Source of the DNA: Linanthus parryae
Taxonomy: Eukaryota > Streptophyta > Magnoliopsida > Ericales > Polemoniaceae
Direction: 5' to 3'
NCBI GenBank assembly: GCA_023055425.1
Contig: JALGPY010000004.1
Span: 110,277,504 to 110,341,503 of the forward strand
DNA: 64,000 nucleotides
Shown piece by piece: positions 11,507 to 21,999 of this stretch. The translations under genes were made by a program, and so were the position numbers. Position 1 is the stretch's first letter; each line of letters starts with the position of its first letter. Under the pieces are notes generated by a model. That model ran no database searches and was not told the DNA's origin. It saw only the letters and a list, made by a program, of their open reading frames with translations.

Positions 11507-11721
11507 AGTGATCTCATGGAGATACTCTCATGGTAAATCTCATAAGAACGCTACATGGCACAATATATGCCACCAAATCTTTACGATGTTTTGGTCAAAT
11601 GATTGTAAGCGAGTTCAGATCAATGGTTAATAAACAAAAGACTGATTTTGTGTTTTACAAATTGTTCCATGTAGTGTTCTCATAGGAGTAACCATGAGAG
11701 CGTCCTCATGATATTATCACT
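11507..11721. mobile_element. MITE-like element with about 50-bp imperfect terminal inverted repeats
   Basis: The left end begins AGTGATCTCATGGAGATACT and the right end, read in reverse complement, begins AGTGATAATATCATGAGGAC. The similarity continues for about 50 bases: both arms contain CTCTCATGGT and a later ACTACATGG or GCTACATGG. The unit is 215 bp and non-coding. No convincing target duplication was found, so the exact ends and superfamily are open. Confidence 0.6.
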
Positions 11722-12272
11722 CAAAAATGAAAGATATTGAAGTATTGTACATAGATTTTGCCATATATGATATACAGATTCAGATTACTTTTTGTAAAAT
11801 TTTGAATGACGAATGTGAAGTGCTCAATTGTTATTTTGTAGGGTTGACTCGGAAAAATGTTTATTAACTTTTATTTCTCTTTGATTATACAATTCATAGG
11901 TCACCAAGTAAGAGCTTACAACTCAGCAAATATGGTCAGGAGATCGTCCCATATTTTCAATAATTGTAACGAGTTCGAGAGAGCTGTCGTCAAAGTAACA
12001 CATGTACCTGAACTTTTTCCAGGCAAGATCTACCTAGCCTCACTCATTCTCTGTGTTGTTAAACTGAGTTGCCATTGATCATATATCTGTTGAACTTGGA
12101 TGTGAGAAAACATATTTAGCACTCAGGGAGTGGTGTATATATACTACTCTCTAAAATGTGAGAGTGTTTTAGTATTTTAATATTTCAGTGTTTTATTTAA
12201 TTTTACTACTCTCAATGAGTGTTAGAGTGTTTTAGTGTTATAATGTTTTAGTATTTTATTTAATTTTTAAAA
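11722..12272. other. AT-rich spacer with an imperfect short tandem duplication
   Basis: No gene is seen. At about 12140-12260 a phrase around GAGTGTTTTAGT...TTTTATTTAATTTT occurs twice in tandem, separated by TACTACTCTC. The final nine bases, TTTTTAAAA (12264-12272), are the left target duplication of the Mutator-like element. Confidence 0.5.
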
Positions 12273-13044
12273 GGCTTAATTACTTAATGAATATTCCCAT
12301 TATAGCGAAACTAACACATTACAATCCCCAATTCTAGAATGGGCTTATAGCAACCCCCATTTGTAATAAATCATACTTGTTGAAATTGGTAAAAAAAAAA
12401 TCATCCAAAACCATCTTAACACCATCTTTGTAAAGAGGGCAAATGTGTCATTACATATTTTTGTTTAAGGGTATTAATTGTTATTTTCAATATACTTAGG
12501 GTTATAATAAAAATAAGATGAAAAAAATGAAAAAAAAAGAATAGAAGAAGATGAACATTTTGGGGGCTTGGGCAACAGTCATGGCAGAGACTCTGTGGGG
12601 GGTTCGAATTCTCTCCCTCCCACCTCGACTTCCTCTCTTCTCTTCTGCCCCCCTATGCCACTTCTATATATCTCTCTTCCCTCTGAACGATTTTCCCTAA
12701 ATCCAAAAGCACAGAACTCTGCCACCATATCTCTTTTCTCTTCTCCTCTCTATCTACCTCTTTCTCTCACGCACTTCTCTCCCTCTCCCTCGATTTATTC
12801 AATTCGGCTGTAGTGGTTGTTCTTTGGCTGAGTGAAAGAGAAGCTTGCAGCTGGGTGAAAGAGAGCTTACAGCTAGGTTTTTTCGGATGGAAGGCGAAAT
12901 TGGACGATTTAATCAGGTCCGATCGGTGTCATTTTTGAGCTGCTTGCTTCGGGTGAGGTCAATTTCACATCTACCGGTTGGATTTTCATTTACTCTTCTC
13001 TATGTGTTAGCCCCAATTTGTTGTGAGGTTTTCCACTTTGCCGG

Positions 13045-13669
13045 TGTGCACAAGAGATTCCGGCAGGGAGACCTCCGTGTACACCGTACGTAGTGGATCA
13101 GAGATCGCACAGGAAGAATAGGGGTGTGTGTAGGGAGAGAGTAAGTCAGTAGCAATGTCTGAGAGAGAGACAGAGGTTCGGCAGAGCTTCCGCGTATGGC
13201 AGTGTTGTTCTCCCTTTGTATGGAAAGAGTAACGATATATATACTGGAGAACGTGACCGTTGTAGTGTGGTTAATGCGCCCATTAATGGCGGCTTAATTA
13301 GCTTAACCGTAACGGCACGTTCGTCCGAGTATATAGGAACCGTTAGAGCACGTGGTGCGCGAGTACCGGAACCGTTACGAGGTTGACCGGGTTTGACCGG
13401 ATTGACCGGGTCTAGGGAGCTCGTGCCATAGATCTCTCAAAACAGTTACTAAAGGTCGCGCGCGGGCTTGGCTCGCACGCGACAGGGCTTACCCTAGCCT
13501 CCAAACCACAAATCCCTACAAGTCCCGTGCAGTGGTATGCGAGGGCTCTGTCTCGCAGCCCCCACATGGATCAGCTCGGCTGGTGATCCTGTGTGTGTGG
13601 AGCACAATATGGTGTGCTGGATGGTCGCCACGTGGCTAAGATTAGCCATGTCATAAAGCAGTATCTACA
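13045..13669 (-). repeat. 3' LTR of the Tat element
   Basis: This 625-bp LTR appears identical to the copy at 24785-25409. On the minus strand it runs from TGTAGATACTGC to GTGCACA. It contains a TATA-like run (AGTATATATATCG on minus, about 13232-13244) and a series of GACCGG-type short repeats at about 13380-13410. Confidence 0.95.
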
Positions 13670-13690
13670 TTAGCCCCCTTTCTGCGCGTG
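13670..13690 (-). other. Polypurine tract of the Tat element
   Basis: On the minus strand the bases directly before the 3' LTR read AGAAAGGGGGCTAA, a purine-rich stretch that fits the plus-strand priming site of an LTR retrotransposon. Confidence 0.75.
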
Positions 13691-13930
13691 AAGGCTTGTA
13701 GCTGTATAGGCTTCCATGCGCGGAAACCAACATGCGCGTCGTCGTCACGCACCAATTCAAATACGGGTAAGTTCAGCCCCCATGCGTGTAATTATGACCT
13801 AAAACCCCTAGAGTCGTGCCGTCTGACCTTTAGGGTTTTAGGCGTGACGTCAGCCCGTCCTGTGATTGCGCGACACGACGGTGACGGTTGCGATTCGACT
13901 ACTGAAGGGACGCAACCCCTCATTCTTTTG

Positions 13931-13940
13931 GATAAATACC
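13931..13940 (+). promoter_or_regulatory. Candidate TATA box of the antisense gene
   Basis: GGATAAATAC lies about 50 bases upstream of the ATG at 13986 on the strand opposite to gag-pol, a position that gives a short leader. A bZIP-like TGACGTCA motif lies further up (about 13847). This is inference from motif and spacing only. Confidence 0.4.
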
Positions 13941-13985
13941 TTGTATCCCATTATTGCAGAGCATCACTTCTTTCTCTTAAAGTGA

Positions 13986-15314
13986 ATGGTACCCGGAGAT
14001 CTTCGAGAGCAGATCCAGATCATTAACCATCAGTTCAGAACTGCAAATCGTATTCTTCAACTGTGCATATCCAAGCAGGCTTCAAGGAAACAAGGTTGGC
14101 CTCGTTTACTTTTTTGATTTTAAAGTACCGGCGTTTGCCTTGAACTGCGTTGAATCTGTAAACCCATGGAATCTGTGAAGGGGTTTTGATCTTTAATCCC
14201 GCTTCGCTTTACTCTTTCGACGATATTGGATCCTCATATTGTCGCATTTGGTATCGCAGGCCATGCTGAGAAACCTGAGCTGGAGCAGAGAAGTCAGCCT
14301 TCTGCATCCCATGTTCCAATTTCGAGCTCCCATACCGAGAAGCCCGTCGCAGCTGCTGGACACGCAAGTGAGCATCTCGAGGATGTCATCGAGCTCTCCG
14401 ATGATGTCGAAGCTAATGCTGTGCCGATGGACGAAGGTGTCCGTACCGGTGGTGGGGAAGAAAGGACAAGTGATGCTAATGTTTTCGCACCTGAGAATGT
14501 CTTTCGCCCAACGACTTCGGCTGTTCCTGTGCCTCCGTCAATGACTGAGCCGGAAGCACCTATTCCTGCGTGGAGCATTTGGGGCTCGCAGGTTGGGAAC
14601 GTAGTCGCAGCTGGTGCGGCCTACACTCTTCCTCCTGGCTATGAGAGGTTGGAGCTCGCAGCTGATAGGAGAGCCATGGAGCGAGGGCAGTCTTCGAACA
14701 ACCCGGTGACTCGCATTCCCTCTATTCACCAAATTCTGGAAGGCACCGGTAAGTAGAGATTTACCATTCGCACGTCATATTATTTGCTTGCGAGTTCTGA
14801 CATTACAACTCTTTTTTTTTTTTTTTTTGATGTCTCAGGTTTGAAGCAAACCGATGTAGACTGGGTGGTTCGAATGCGCCTCAGATACCCCCGCTCGTTC
14901 GTGAGGTGTCTGGAGATCGTTCCTTTTGACAGGAGGCTATTCCTTACTGAAGCCATTTGGATACTGGAACAGCTGTGTGCGGCTACACCTGCGACCATCT
15001 CGGCCCAGAGTGCTGAATTGCTGTGTGGCATGTGCCAAAATCTCGTGCTCAAAGTCCAAGGCAGACTTGGTTTGAAATTCCTCAAGGACAGAGTTACACT
15101 GATTCGCGCAGCTGTAACCTTGAATCTCGGGCACCAGAATCTCGCAGCGGAGATGCAGAAGGTGGAGCAGCAGAAGCAAAAGGTTGATGAAGCTTTGAAG
15201 CTGTATGACGAAATGAATGCCAAGTGCGAGCAGCTAAAGCAAGAAGTGCAACAAGTGGAGAGGCTGATCGAGCAGTTCGAGCCCCAGGACTCCTTAGTCA
15301 AAAATTTGTTTTGA
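13986..15314 (+). CDS. Three-exon antisense gene of the Tat element, 357 aa, unknown function
   Basis: Predicted exons are 13986-14094, 14260-14748 and 14839-15314. Both introns are GT-AG (GTTGGC...TCGCAG and GTAAGT...CTCAG), both are phase 1, and the joined frame is open from ATG to TGA. Intron 2 contains a 19-base T-run before its acceptor, a good polypyrimidine tract. The product starts MVPGDLREQI. Its acidic middle has ELSDDVEANAVPMDEG, then a conserved-looking block (DVDWVVRMRLRYPRSF) and a long C-terminal coiled coil (about residues 275-345, rich in E, Q, K). It lies between pol and the 3' LTR, opposite in sense to pol. Extra antisense ORFs at this place are known from Tat elements such as Retand. 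I recognise no domain and propose no function. Start choice: the exon 2 reading has no early ATG, and exon 1 supplies one in phase. Confidence 0.75.
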
Positions 15315-15736
15315 CTTTTCGTTTTTTTTTTTTTTTTCGAAAAGAAAGGAAAATGGCTGAGACATTAATGTAATGCTTTGAAACATTAATGTAATGTTGC
15401 TAGGGTTTCTCCCCCCTCTTTTTGACAACAAACAATGAGTTTGCCCGTTTTGCCCTTTTCGGGATTTGATTGGACATTTTCTGTGCATATCCAATTATGA
15501 CATCAGCAATTGATTCTTTGCTTGATTTTCGCGCTAATTTCTCGGCAGATAAGCACGCTTCCGTTGGGAAGTCCATCCGAATCATGACTATCCGTCATTT
15601 ATTAGGATACGCAACCGAATCGTCGTAGCCTTTAGTAGGGTAATTGATTGTTACCGCTTTTCAAGGCGTAAGTGATTGAACTTACCCTCTTTTTGAATTT
15701 GCTGACTCATCTTAAGCAACCGAAGAGTCTCCACAG
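15315..15736. other. Spacer between the two antisense units
   Basis: It starts with a T-run (about 15324-15338), followed by AT-rich then mixed sequence. The minus-strand ORFs here begin with non-ATG codons and show no domain. It probably holds the 3' UTR of the antisense gene and the promoter region of the next unit. Confidence 0.4.
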
Positions 15737-15738
15737 GG

Positions 15739-15748
15739 CCTATATAAA
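15739..15748 (+). promoter_or_regulatory. TATA box before a second antisense ORF
   Basis: CCTATATAAACCC is a near-consensus plant TATA box, and an in-frame ATG lies about 43 bases downstream at 15784. It is on the strand opposite to gag-pol. Confidence 0.5.
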
Positions 15749-15783
15749 CCCTGCCTTTGTCATTTGGGTTCTTCATCCCAAAG

Positions 15784-16131
15784 ATGTGCTTTGCCGTGAG
15801 TCTTTACGACTGCTGGCTTCAACGCTTGTTTTTCGTTGATTCATGGCAACTTCAGGCTTTGAATCCTGAGTTTGCGCTTTGTGCCATAGAAATAGTTTCC
15901 AAGATCCACTTTATGAGGCTCATTGCCGTTTATAACCGTCATAAAGAGGATGCAGATAATACCTCATGTGTGTTCGAAGAAATTTCTTCGTGTATTATGT
16001 GTGCAGGTCATGTTTCCGGCCGCCTCGTGGCGAGGTGCAGCGCCGTAGTGACCGTGCTACCGTCTCGTAATGAACGGCGTGATTCTTCTTCAGCATCTCC
16101 GAAGAAGAATCCGTTGTCCTCACATTTGTGA
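15784..16131 (+). CDS. Possible second antisense ORF, 115 aa
   Basis: This is an open frame from the ATG at 15784 to the TGA at 16131, beginning MCFAVSLYDCWLQR and ending with a basic, serine-rich tail (RRDSSSASPKKNP). A good TATA box sits just upstream. No domain is recognised. The segment also has splice-like sites (GTGAGT right after the fourth codon, and TGTGCAG near 16008), so this may be a leader or a spliced transcript and not a single-exon protein. It may also be chance. It shares strand and promoter layout with the three-exon gene. Confidence 0.35.
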   Translation: MCFAVSLYDCWLQRLFFVDSWQLQALNPEFALCAIEIVSKIHFMRLIAVYNRHKEDADNTSCVFEEISSCIMCAGHVSGRLVARCSAVVTVLPSRNERRDSSSASPKKNPLSSHL

Positions 16132-16724
16132 GGTCGGGGTGCTCGTCAATGCCCTTGTCCAACATGACAAGGAATCCATCACCAGAGGAATGACTGCTTC
16201 GCCTGTTGCGCGGAGTATCCTTTGTCGGCACAGGAAGCTCCTCCGGCACCTATCTTGGTCAGACAGAGGCTTTTGTCATTCCTTGGGGTCTTGGGTGTAT
16301 CATATCCCTGACCTTGCTGCTAGGGATGTGGCGAATGACAAGTTGATCTCTTCGCAGCAGCATCCCTTTTGCTATAGATCTTTGGCCTCAGATCTGCGTA
16401 CTGTGCTGCCGGTGTCAAGACCGGTGGATTCTCTCTTTTCTTAGTCGAGAGTTCCCTTGGCGCATCTCTGGCTTATCAGCCATTTTTCGAATGTATTGTA
16501 AGCCATGTTGGCTGTGTAGTTAGATGCGAGCTTTTCGCTTGTAAGCTGCTATCTAGATAGATAAATTGTAAGTCATTTGACTCATAATGATAAATAGCTC
16601 TTGTATTATCTGTTCTTTGCAACAAAATACAATTTCGCATGCGTTTCGGCTTGTTTTGCCTTGCATAATTCCATGTAATGATTTCTCATATGCGATGTCA
16701 ATTCGCAGACGTTTCGCTAGATCA
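16132..16724. other. Non-coding part of the Tat 3' region
   Basis: I see no supportable gene. The ORF readings that cross this stretch use non-ATG starts. It leads into the tandem repeats. Confidence 0.4.
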
Positions 16725-18185
16725 TTTAAGATCGTAATTTAGCAGCTGTGCCATCTTGACGGATGGGCTTGTAGTTGGTCGTTGTAAATCGTATGAGATC
16801 ACGTTCACAACGTTGCCATCGTTCCGGATAATTTTCCAGAGATTAATCAAGATCGTTGAGCCACGCAAATTGCTATCATAGAAGATAGGCTTTGTTTGAG
16901 ATCGTTTCTCGCATAAACTGCTATCACAGCAGATAGATCTTTGGAAGATCTAATAAAATGATTCTGCACGTACGTTGCCATCATAACAGGCGGGCTTGGG
17001 TAATTAACCAAAATTACTTTGCGTAGAAATTGCTATCGTAATAGATAGGCTTAAGAAGACCATTATAAGATCGCATCTGTAGAACCTGCTATCTTCTATA
17101 GATAGGCTTTAGATGATCGATTGAGATCATTTTGTATTTCGCTGCTGTCGCAAAGGATAGGCTTTGAATGATCATTTAAGATCGCATTTTCGTTTGGTTG
17201 CTATCGCAAGAGATAGGCTTTAATGATCACTTAGGATCGCATTTGCGTTTGATTGCTACCGTGGGAGATAGGCTTTAAATGATCACTTAAGATCGCATTT
17301 GCATTTGATTGCTACCATGAGAAATAGGCTTTAATGATCACTGAAGATCGCATTTGCATTTGATTGCTACCGTGGGGAATAGGCTTTAGATGATCACTTA
17401 AGATCGCATTTGCATTTGATTGCTACCATGAGAAATAGGCTTTAATGATCACTGAAGATCGCATTTGCATTTGATTGCTACCGTGGGGGATAGGCTTTAG
17501 ATGATCACTTAAGATCGCATTTGCATTTGCTGCCATCGTAGGAGATGGGCTTTAGATGATCACTTAAGATCGCACTCGCGTGTAGCTGCTATCGTAAGAG
17601 ATAGGCTTTAGATGGTCGATTGGGATCGTGTTTGCTATCGTATGAGATAGGCTTTGATGATCGGTTGAGATCGCGTTTGCTATCGTACGAGATAGGCTTT
17701 GATGATCGATTGAGATCGCGTTTGCTATCGTATGAGATAGGCTTTGATGATCGCTTGAGATCGCGTTTGCTATCGTATGAGATAGGCTTTGATGATCGCT
17801 TGAGATCGCGTTTGCATTGGCTGCCATCGTAGGAGATGGGCTTTAGATGATCAGTTAAGATCGCGTTTGCTATCGTGTGAGATAGGCTTTGATGATCAGT
17901 TAAGATCGCGTTTGCTATCGTATGAGATAGGCTTTGATGATCGCTTGAGATCGCGTTTGCATTGGCTGCCATCGTAGGAGATGGGCTTTAGATGATCAGT
18001 TAAGATCGCGTTTGCTATCGTGTGAGATAGGCTTTGATGATCAGTTAAGATCGCGTTTGCTATCGTGTGAGATAGGCTTTGATGATCAATAAAGATCGCA
18101 TTCGTGTTTGCTGCTATCATAGAGATAGGCTTTTGATGATCAATTAAGACCACATTTGCATGAATTGCTATTTGCAGCGAATGAA
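16725..18185. repeat. Minisatellite array, units about 45 and 56 bp
   Basis: The array is built on GATCGC...TTGCTATCGTATGAGATAGGCTTT...GATGATC. Two unit lengths occur: about 56 bp (mainly 17160-17560) and about 45 bp (mainly 17590-18090). Copies alternate with a GCTGCCATCGTAGGAGATGGG variant, so higher-order units exist (for example 17810-17950 and 17960-18080). Copies are degenerate at the left and homogeneous at the right. Tandem arrays in the 3' untranslated region are known in plant Tat/Ogre-type elements. The long ORFs through the array are repeat artefacts. Confidence 0.93.
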
Positions 18186-18393
18186 TCATTGTTAACGGAG
18201 ATATTTAAATAAAATAGAGCAATATAAGCGGCTAGAAATATGAACTTCTCATTTGGGAGAATTCTTTTATTACATCGCTCTCATATGGGAGAGGTAGAAT
18301 TACAATCCTCTCATATGGGAGAGGAGATTGCATTAATCGTAGCCACATGAGATATTAAGCAACGTTATCATAAAACGTATGAAATAAGAGGAG

Positions 18394-21300
18394 TCAAGGA
18401 TAGTACTTCTTGATCCAGCGCATGTTGACTGAGCTCGGAGTTGAGGCTGAGCCGTGCAACCTTCGTATGCTGCAGTAGCCACTATCGAAGACTTCTGTGA
18501 CTTCGAAGGGTCCTTCCCAGTTGGCTGCGAACTTCGGATGAGTCGCTTCTCGCATGCAGTGGTCGGACGCGCGCAAGACCAGGTCGCCAACTGCGAAATC
18601 TCGCCGCTGAACTGTCTTGTTGTAGGCGCGAGCGATTCTTTCTTGGTACCGCTTGTTAGTCTTTTTGGCTTGTTCTCGCTTTTCTTCTAGCAAGACTAAA
18701 TCGTGATCGCGTTGATTTTCATAGAGCGCATGGAAGGCCAGCCGTGCCGAATTGACTCTGACCTCCGCAGGTACTACAGCTTCGGCCCCATAACATAATA
18801 GAAATGGCGAAGCCCCTGTGGGTGTTCTTGGAGAGGTCCTGTAGGCCCACAGAGCTGTGTTAAGAGAATCGGCCCACTTCTTGTGGTCATCTGCGACCAT
18901 CTTGCTCAGAATTCTCAGCAGCGTTTTGTTAGTCGCCTCGGCTTGTCCGTTTCCCTTTGGATAATAGGGAGTAGAGCATATTTGCCTGATATTGTACTCC
19001 GCAAGTTTCGTGGCTACCTGACGATTAACAAAAGGAGTACCGTTATCTGAAAGAATAGTATTCGGGATTCCGAACCTGCATACGATGTTTTCCTGGATGA
19101 AGTTGACCACAGCCAGCGCGTTTGCCGTCTTTAGTGGTATTGCTTCCACCCATTTGGTGAACAGCTCAGTTGCGGTGAGAATGAAATGATTCCCATGTGA
19201 CGTTGGTCGGATGGGGCCAATGAAATCCAAAGCCCATGTGTGAAATGGCCATGGCGTCCCTAATGCATGTAGATCCACGGCGGGAGCGTGCACTAGGTTC
19301 CCTTTGAATTGACATTCTTGGCAGCGTCGCACCTTGGTGCGGCAATCGGCTTCCATCGTGGGCCAGAAGTATCCGATTGAGAGGAGCTGTCTGCACAATT
19401 TCGCACCTCCCTGGTGTTCCACCTGATGAGAGAGGTCCATGACTTCTTGTGCTTCCCTATCGTCTAGGCATCGCAGCAAGTTGCCCTCGTGGCCTTTTCG
19501 CCAAAGCAGGTTTTCCTGAACCACGTATCGAGAAGCTTTCCTTCTCAATTTGTCGGCCTCTTTTCTCGATTCGGGTACGGTACCCTGGGTGAGGAATTCG
19601 AACAATGGCTTCCTCCAGTCTGTGTCGTCATCGATTAGAGCGACAAGTAGAGAATCTTTGATTAGTGCGCAACTCTCGCACTTCCCTTGTATCAGGGCTG
19701 CAGCTGTTGACATGCCTGGCCAATGAATGCCATATCTCTGAGCTTTCCTGTAGATTGACACCTCGCTTTCTCCGCAAGCGTGTTGGTGAATCCTTTCTAA
19801 CAGCTGTTGTCCCTCTTGCTCGGAGACACATCGCATAAGTATCCCTCCAGGACCCTTGTAGTAAAGGGTATTGTCGTGGATGCAGTATCCTTTCGTGAGT
19901 GCCCAGCTCTCGCTGCTGGTGCCTTTCGCAATAGCTTGCAGGATTGTTTTTCGCCAATCTGCGTCATCTACGTGTTCGTCGTCGCACGCATCTTCTGTTA
20001 ATGCCGACGATGTTCGCACTTCGATGGAAATCCTCGCGGGGCATTTGTCTATGCTGACCTTAGATCCCAGAGTTGCTAAGGCGTCTGCATGCCTGTTGTC
20101 CGCTCGGGGCTTGTGCTCGTATTTCACGTCGCAGAATTGCTGCATCAGCTTTTGCACTAGAGTGCGGTATGACAGGAGGTTGATTTCCTTCAGACCATAC
20201 TCGCCCGAGGCTTGCTTAACAATCAGCTTGGAGTCTCCCATGACTGTTAAGTTGCTCACTTCCAGAGCTTTCGCTGCACGGAGCTCCGCGATGAGAGCTT
20301 CGTATTCCGCCTCGTTGTTCGTGACTGCGAAGTTGAGTTTCGCGGACATCTGTATGACTTCCCCATCGGGCTTTGTCAAGACTATCCCAATGCCTCCACC
20401 TTTTCTGGTTGACGAACCGTCGAAGTGGAGGGTCCAATAGGGCACGTCGATCGCGTAGATTTCAGGGCCTTCGAGCTCTTCTTCGATCACAGGTTCGTGG
20501 CTGTTGTCGGGAAACTGTGCCAGCAGATCTGCTACCGCCTGCGACTTGATCGCCCTTGGCTTCACGCATGTGATATCGTATTGAGAGATGGTCATGTACC
20601 ATTTCGCCAATCTCCCGCCCGGAGTAGTGTGAGTTAGCAAGTATCTTATGGGGTCGTTTTTGGTCACCACCACTACTTTGTGCGATGCAAAATAGTGTCT
20701 CAACTTCTCTATCACAAAGAATAAGGCAAGGCAGTGACGTTCGATGTCTGTGTACCTTGACTCAGCAGGCTGTACGATGCGAGAGATGTAATAGATAGGT
20801 CTCTCTTGGCCCTCATACACCTGAGCCAAAAGTGCTCCTATAGATCTCCTTGTTGATGTAAGATATAGCAGCAGCGGTGATCCCAGTTGGGGCGCGATCA
20901 TGATCTTTGGGGATGTAAGTATCTCCTTTAGCTTTTCGAATGCGGCTTCATGGTCAGGAGCCCAGTTGTACGCGGCGTCCTTCTTGAGAAGAGTGCTGAA
21001 ACAGCATGTGATTTCGGCGATTGCTGGGATGAATCTCCGCAGATATGACAATTTTCCCAAGAATGTTTTCAAGGCGCTTTGGTTGTGAGGTGGCGTCATG
21101 CTGGTGATGGCTGACACTTTCGCAGGGTCAGGCTCGATCCCTTGGCGATGAACCACGCATCCCAAAAACTTTCCCGAAGTTACGCCGAATGCGCATTTCA
21201 TGGGGTTCATTTTTAGTTGAAAGCTTCTGCATCTGTTGAACACCTTTCGCAGGTCTGCAAGGTGATCTGCTTCGTGCTTGGATTTGACTACCAAGTCATC

Positions 21301-21999
21301 CACATAGAATTCCACCTCTTTGTGCATCATGTCGTGGAATAGGGCCATCATAGCCCGCTGATAGGTTGCCCCTGCGTTCTTAAGACCGAACGGCATTACC
21401 GTGTAGTTAAATACCCCCACGGGAGTGATGAATGCAGTTTTCCTCGCATCTTCGGGATCCATTTTAATTTGATTGTATCCGCTGAAACCGTCCTTGAAAC
21501 TGAACATGCGATGGCCTGCCGTCGAATCGATGAGTAAGTCGATGTTAGGCAGTGGGAAATCGTCCTTAGGGCAGAAGCGATTGAGATCGCGGAAGTCCAC
21601 GCAGATGCGGAGCTGTCCGTTCTTCTTCACTACCGGCACGATGTTGGCCAACCATGTGGGATGGTGATTTGGCTCTATGAACTTGGCGTCTAGGAGTTTG
21701 ACAATCTCCTGCTTGATCTTGACGTTGAGCTCTGGCCTGAAACTCCTGGTGCTTTGCTTGACCGGTTTAGACCCTGGGATAATGTCTAAACGGTGCATGG
21801 TGATGCTCGTGTCCAGACCTGGCATTTCATCGTATTCCCATGCGAATACGTCCTTGTATTCAGTTAGAAGCTGTAGCAGCCCTTGTTCCTCGTCGCTTGT
21901 GAGGTCCGCACTCAGGAAGACTGGCCTTTTCTTTTCCTCGTTCGGGCTGAGGAACACCTCCTTTAGCTCTTGCTTTTGTGGTCGCGGCCTGTCTTCCAT
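18394..21999 (-). CDS. Tat-element pol: RT, two RNase H domains, integrase
   Basis: The 1201-codon open frame starts at ATG 21999. Reverse transcriptase lies at about residues 85-265 (VVKKNGQLRICVDFRDLNRF, MPFGLKNAGATYQ, catalytic FYVDDLV near 232). A first RNase H is at about 350-460 (GALLAQV, YISRIVQPAESRY). A second, plant/archaeal-type RNase H lies at about 525-650 (LHFDGSSTRKGGG, NNEAEYEALI, MGDSKLIV, ADALATLGS). The integrase follows: an HHCC zinc region near 840 (C-x2-C in CQECQ), a core with ALDFIGP, LSDNGTPF and the Glu in GNGQAEATNK (about 920-1015), and a C-terminal tail. No frame breaks are seen. It lies in the same frame as the upstream gag-pro, after one UGA. Confidence 0.95.
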   Translation of the reverse strand: MEDRPRPQKQELKEVFLSPNEEKKRPVFLSADLTSDEEQGLLQLLTEYKDVFAWEYDEMPGLDTSITMHRLDIIPGSKPVKQSTRSFRPELNVKIKQEIVKLLDAKFIEPNHHPTWLANIVPVVKKNGQLRICVDFRDLNRFCPKDDFPLPNIDLLIDSTAGHRMFSFKDGFSGYNQIKMDPEDARKTAFITPVGVFNYTVMPFGLKNAGATYQRAMMALFHDMMHKEVEFYVDDLVVKSKHEADHLADLRKVFNRCRSFQLKMNPMKCAFGVTSGKFLGCVVHRQGIEPDPAKVSAITSMTPPHNQSALKTFLGKLSYLRRFIPAIAEITCCFSTLLKKDAAYNWAPDHEAAFEKLKEILTSPKIMIAPQLGSPLLLYLTSTRRSIGALLAQVYEGQERPIYYISRIVQPAESRYTDIERHCLALFFVIEKLRHYFASHKVVVVTKNDPIRYLLTHTTPGGRLAKWYMTISQYDITCVKPRAIKSQAVADLLAQFPDNSHEPVIEEELEGPEIYAIDVPYWTLHFDGSSTRKGGGIGIVLTKPDGEVIQMSAKLNFAVTNNEAEYEALIAELRAAKALEVSNLTVMGDSKLIVKQASGEYGLKEINLLSYRTLVQKLMQQFCDVKYEHKPRADNRHADALATLGSKVSIDKCPARISIEVRTSSALTEDACDDEHVDDADWRKTILQAIAKGTSSESWALTKGYCIHDNTLYYKGPGGILMRCVSEQEGQQLLERIHQHACGESEVSIYRKAQRYGIHWPGMSTAAALIQGKCESCALIKDSLLVALIDDDTDWRKPLFEFLTQGTVPESRKEADKLRRKASRYVVQENLLWRKGHEGNLLRCLDDREAQEVMDLSHQVEHQGGAKLCRQLLSIGYFWPTMEADCRTKVRRCQECQFKGNLVHAPAVDLHALGTPWPFHTWALDFIGPIRPTSHGNHFILTATELFTKWVEAIPLKTANALAVVNFIQENIVCRFGIPNTILSDNGTPFVNRQVATKLAEYNIRQICSTPYYPKGNGQAEATNKTLLRILSKMVADDHKKWADSLNTALWAYRTSPRTPTGASPFLLCYGAEAVVPAEVRVNSARLAFHALYENQRDHDLVLLEEKREQAKKTNKRYQERIARAYNKTVQRRDFAVGDLVLRASDHCMREATHPKFAANWEGPFEVTEVFDSGYCSIRRLHGSASTPSSVNMRWIKKYYP

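Noticed and set aside
14193..15301. Minus-strand ORFs of up to 173 codons opposite the three-exon gene
   Set aside because: They are shadows: start codons are mostly non-ATG, the composition mirrors the plus-strand exons, and they ignore the intron boundaries.
16725..18185. CRISPR-like look of the regular repeats
   Set aside because: Units are head-to-tail with no unique spacers and lie in the 3' region of a plant retrotransposon; CRISPR arrays are not expected in a plant nucleus.
17564..18189. Long ORFs through the minisatellite on both strands (repeats of SLSHTIANAI and similar)
   Set aside because: They arise because the repeat unit lacks stops in these frames; starts are arbitrary and there is no domain.
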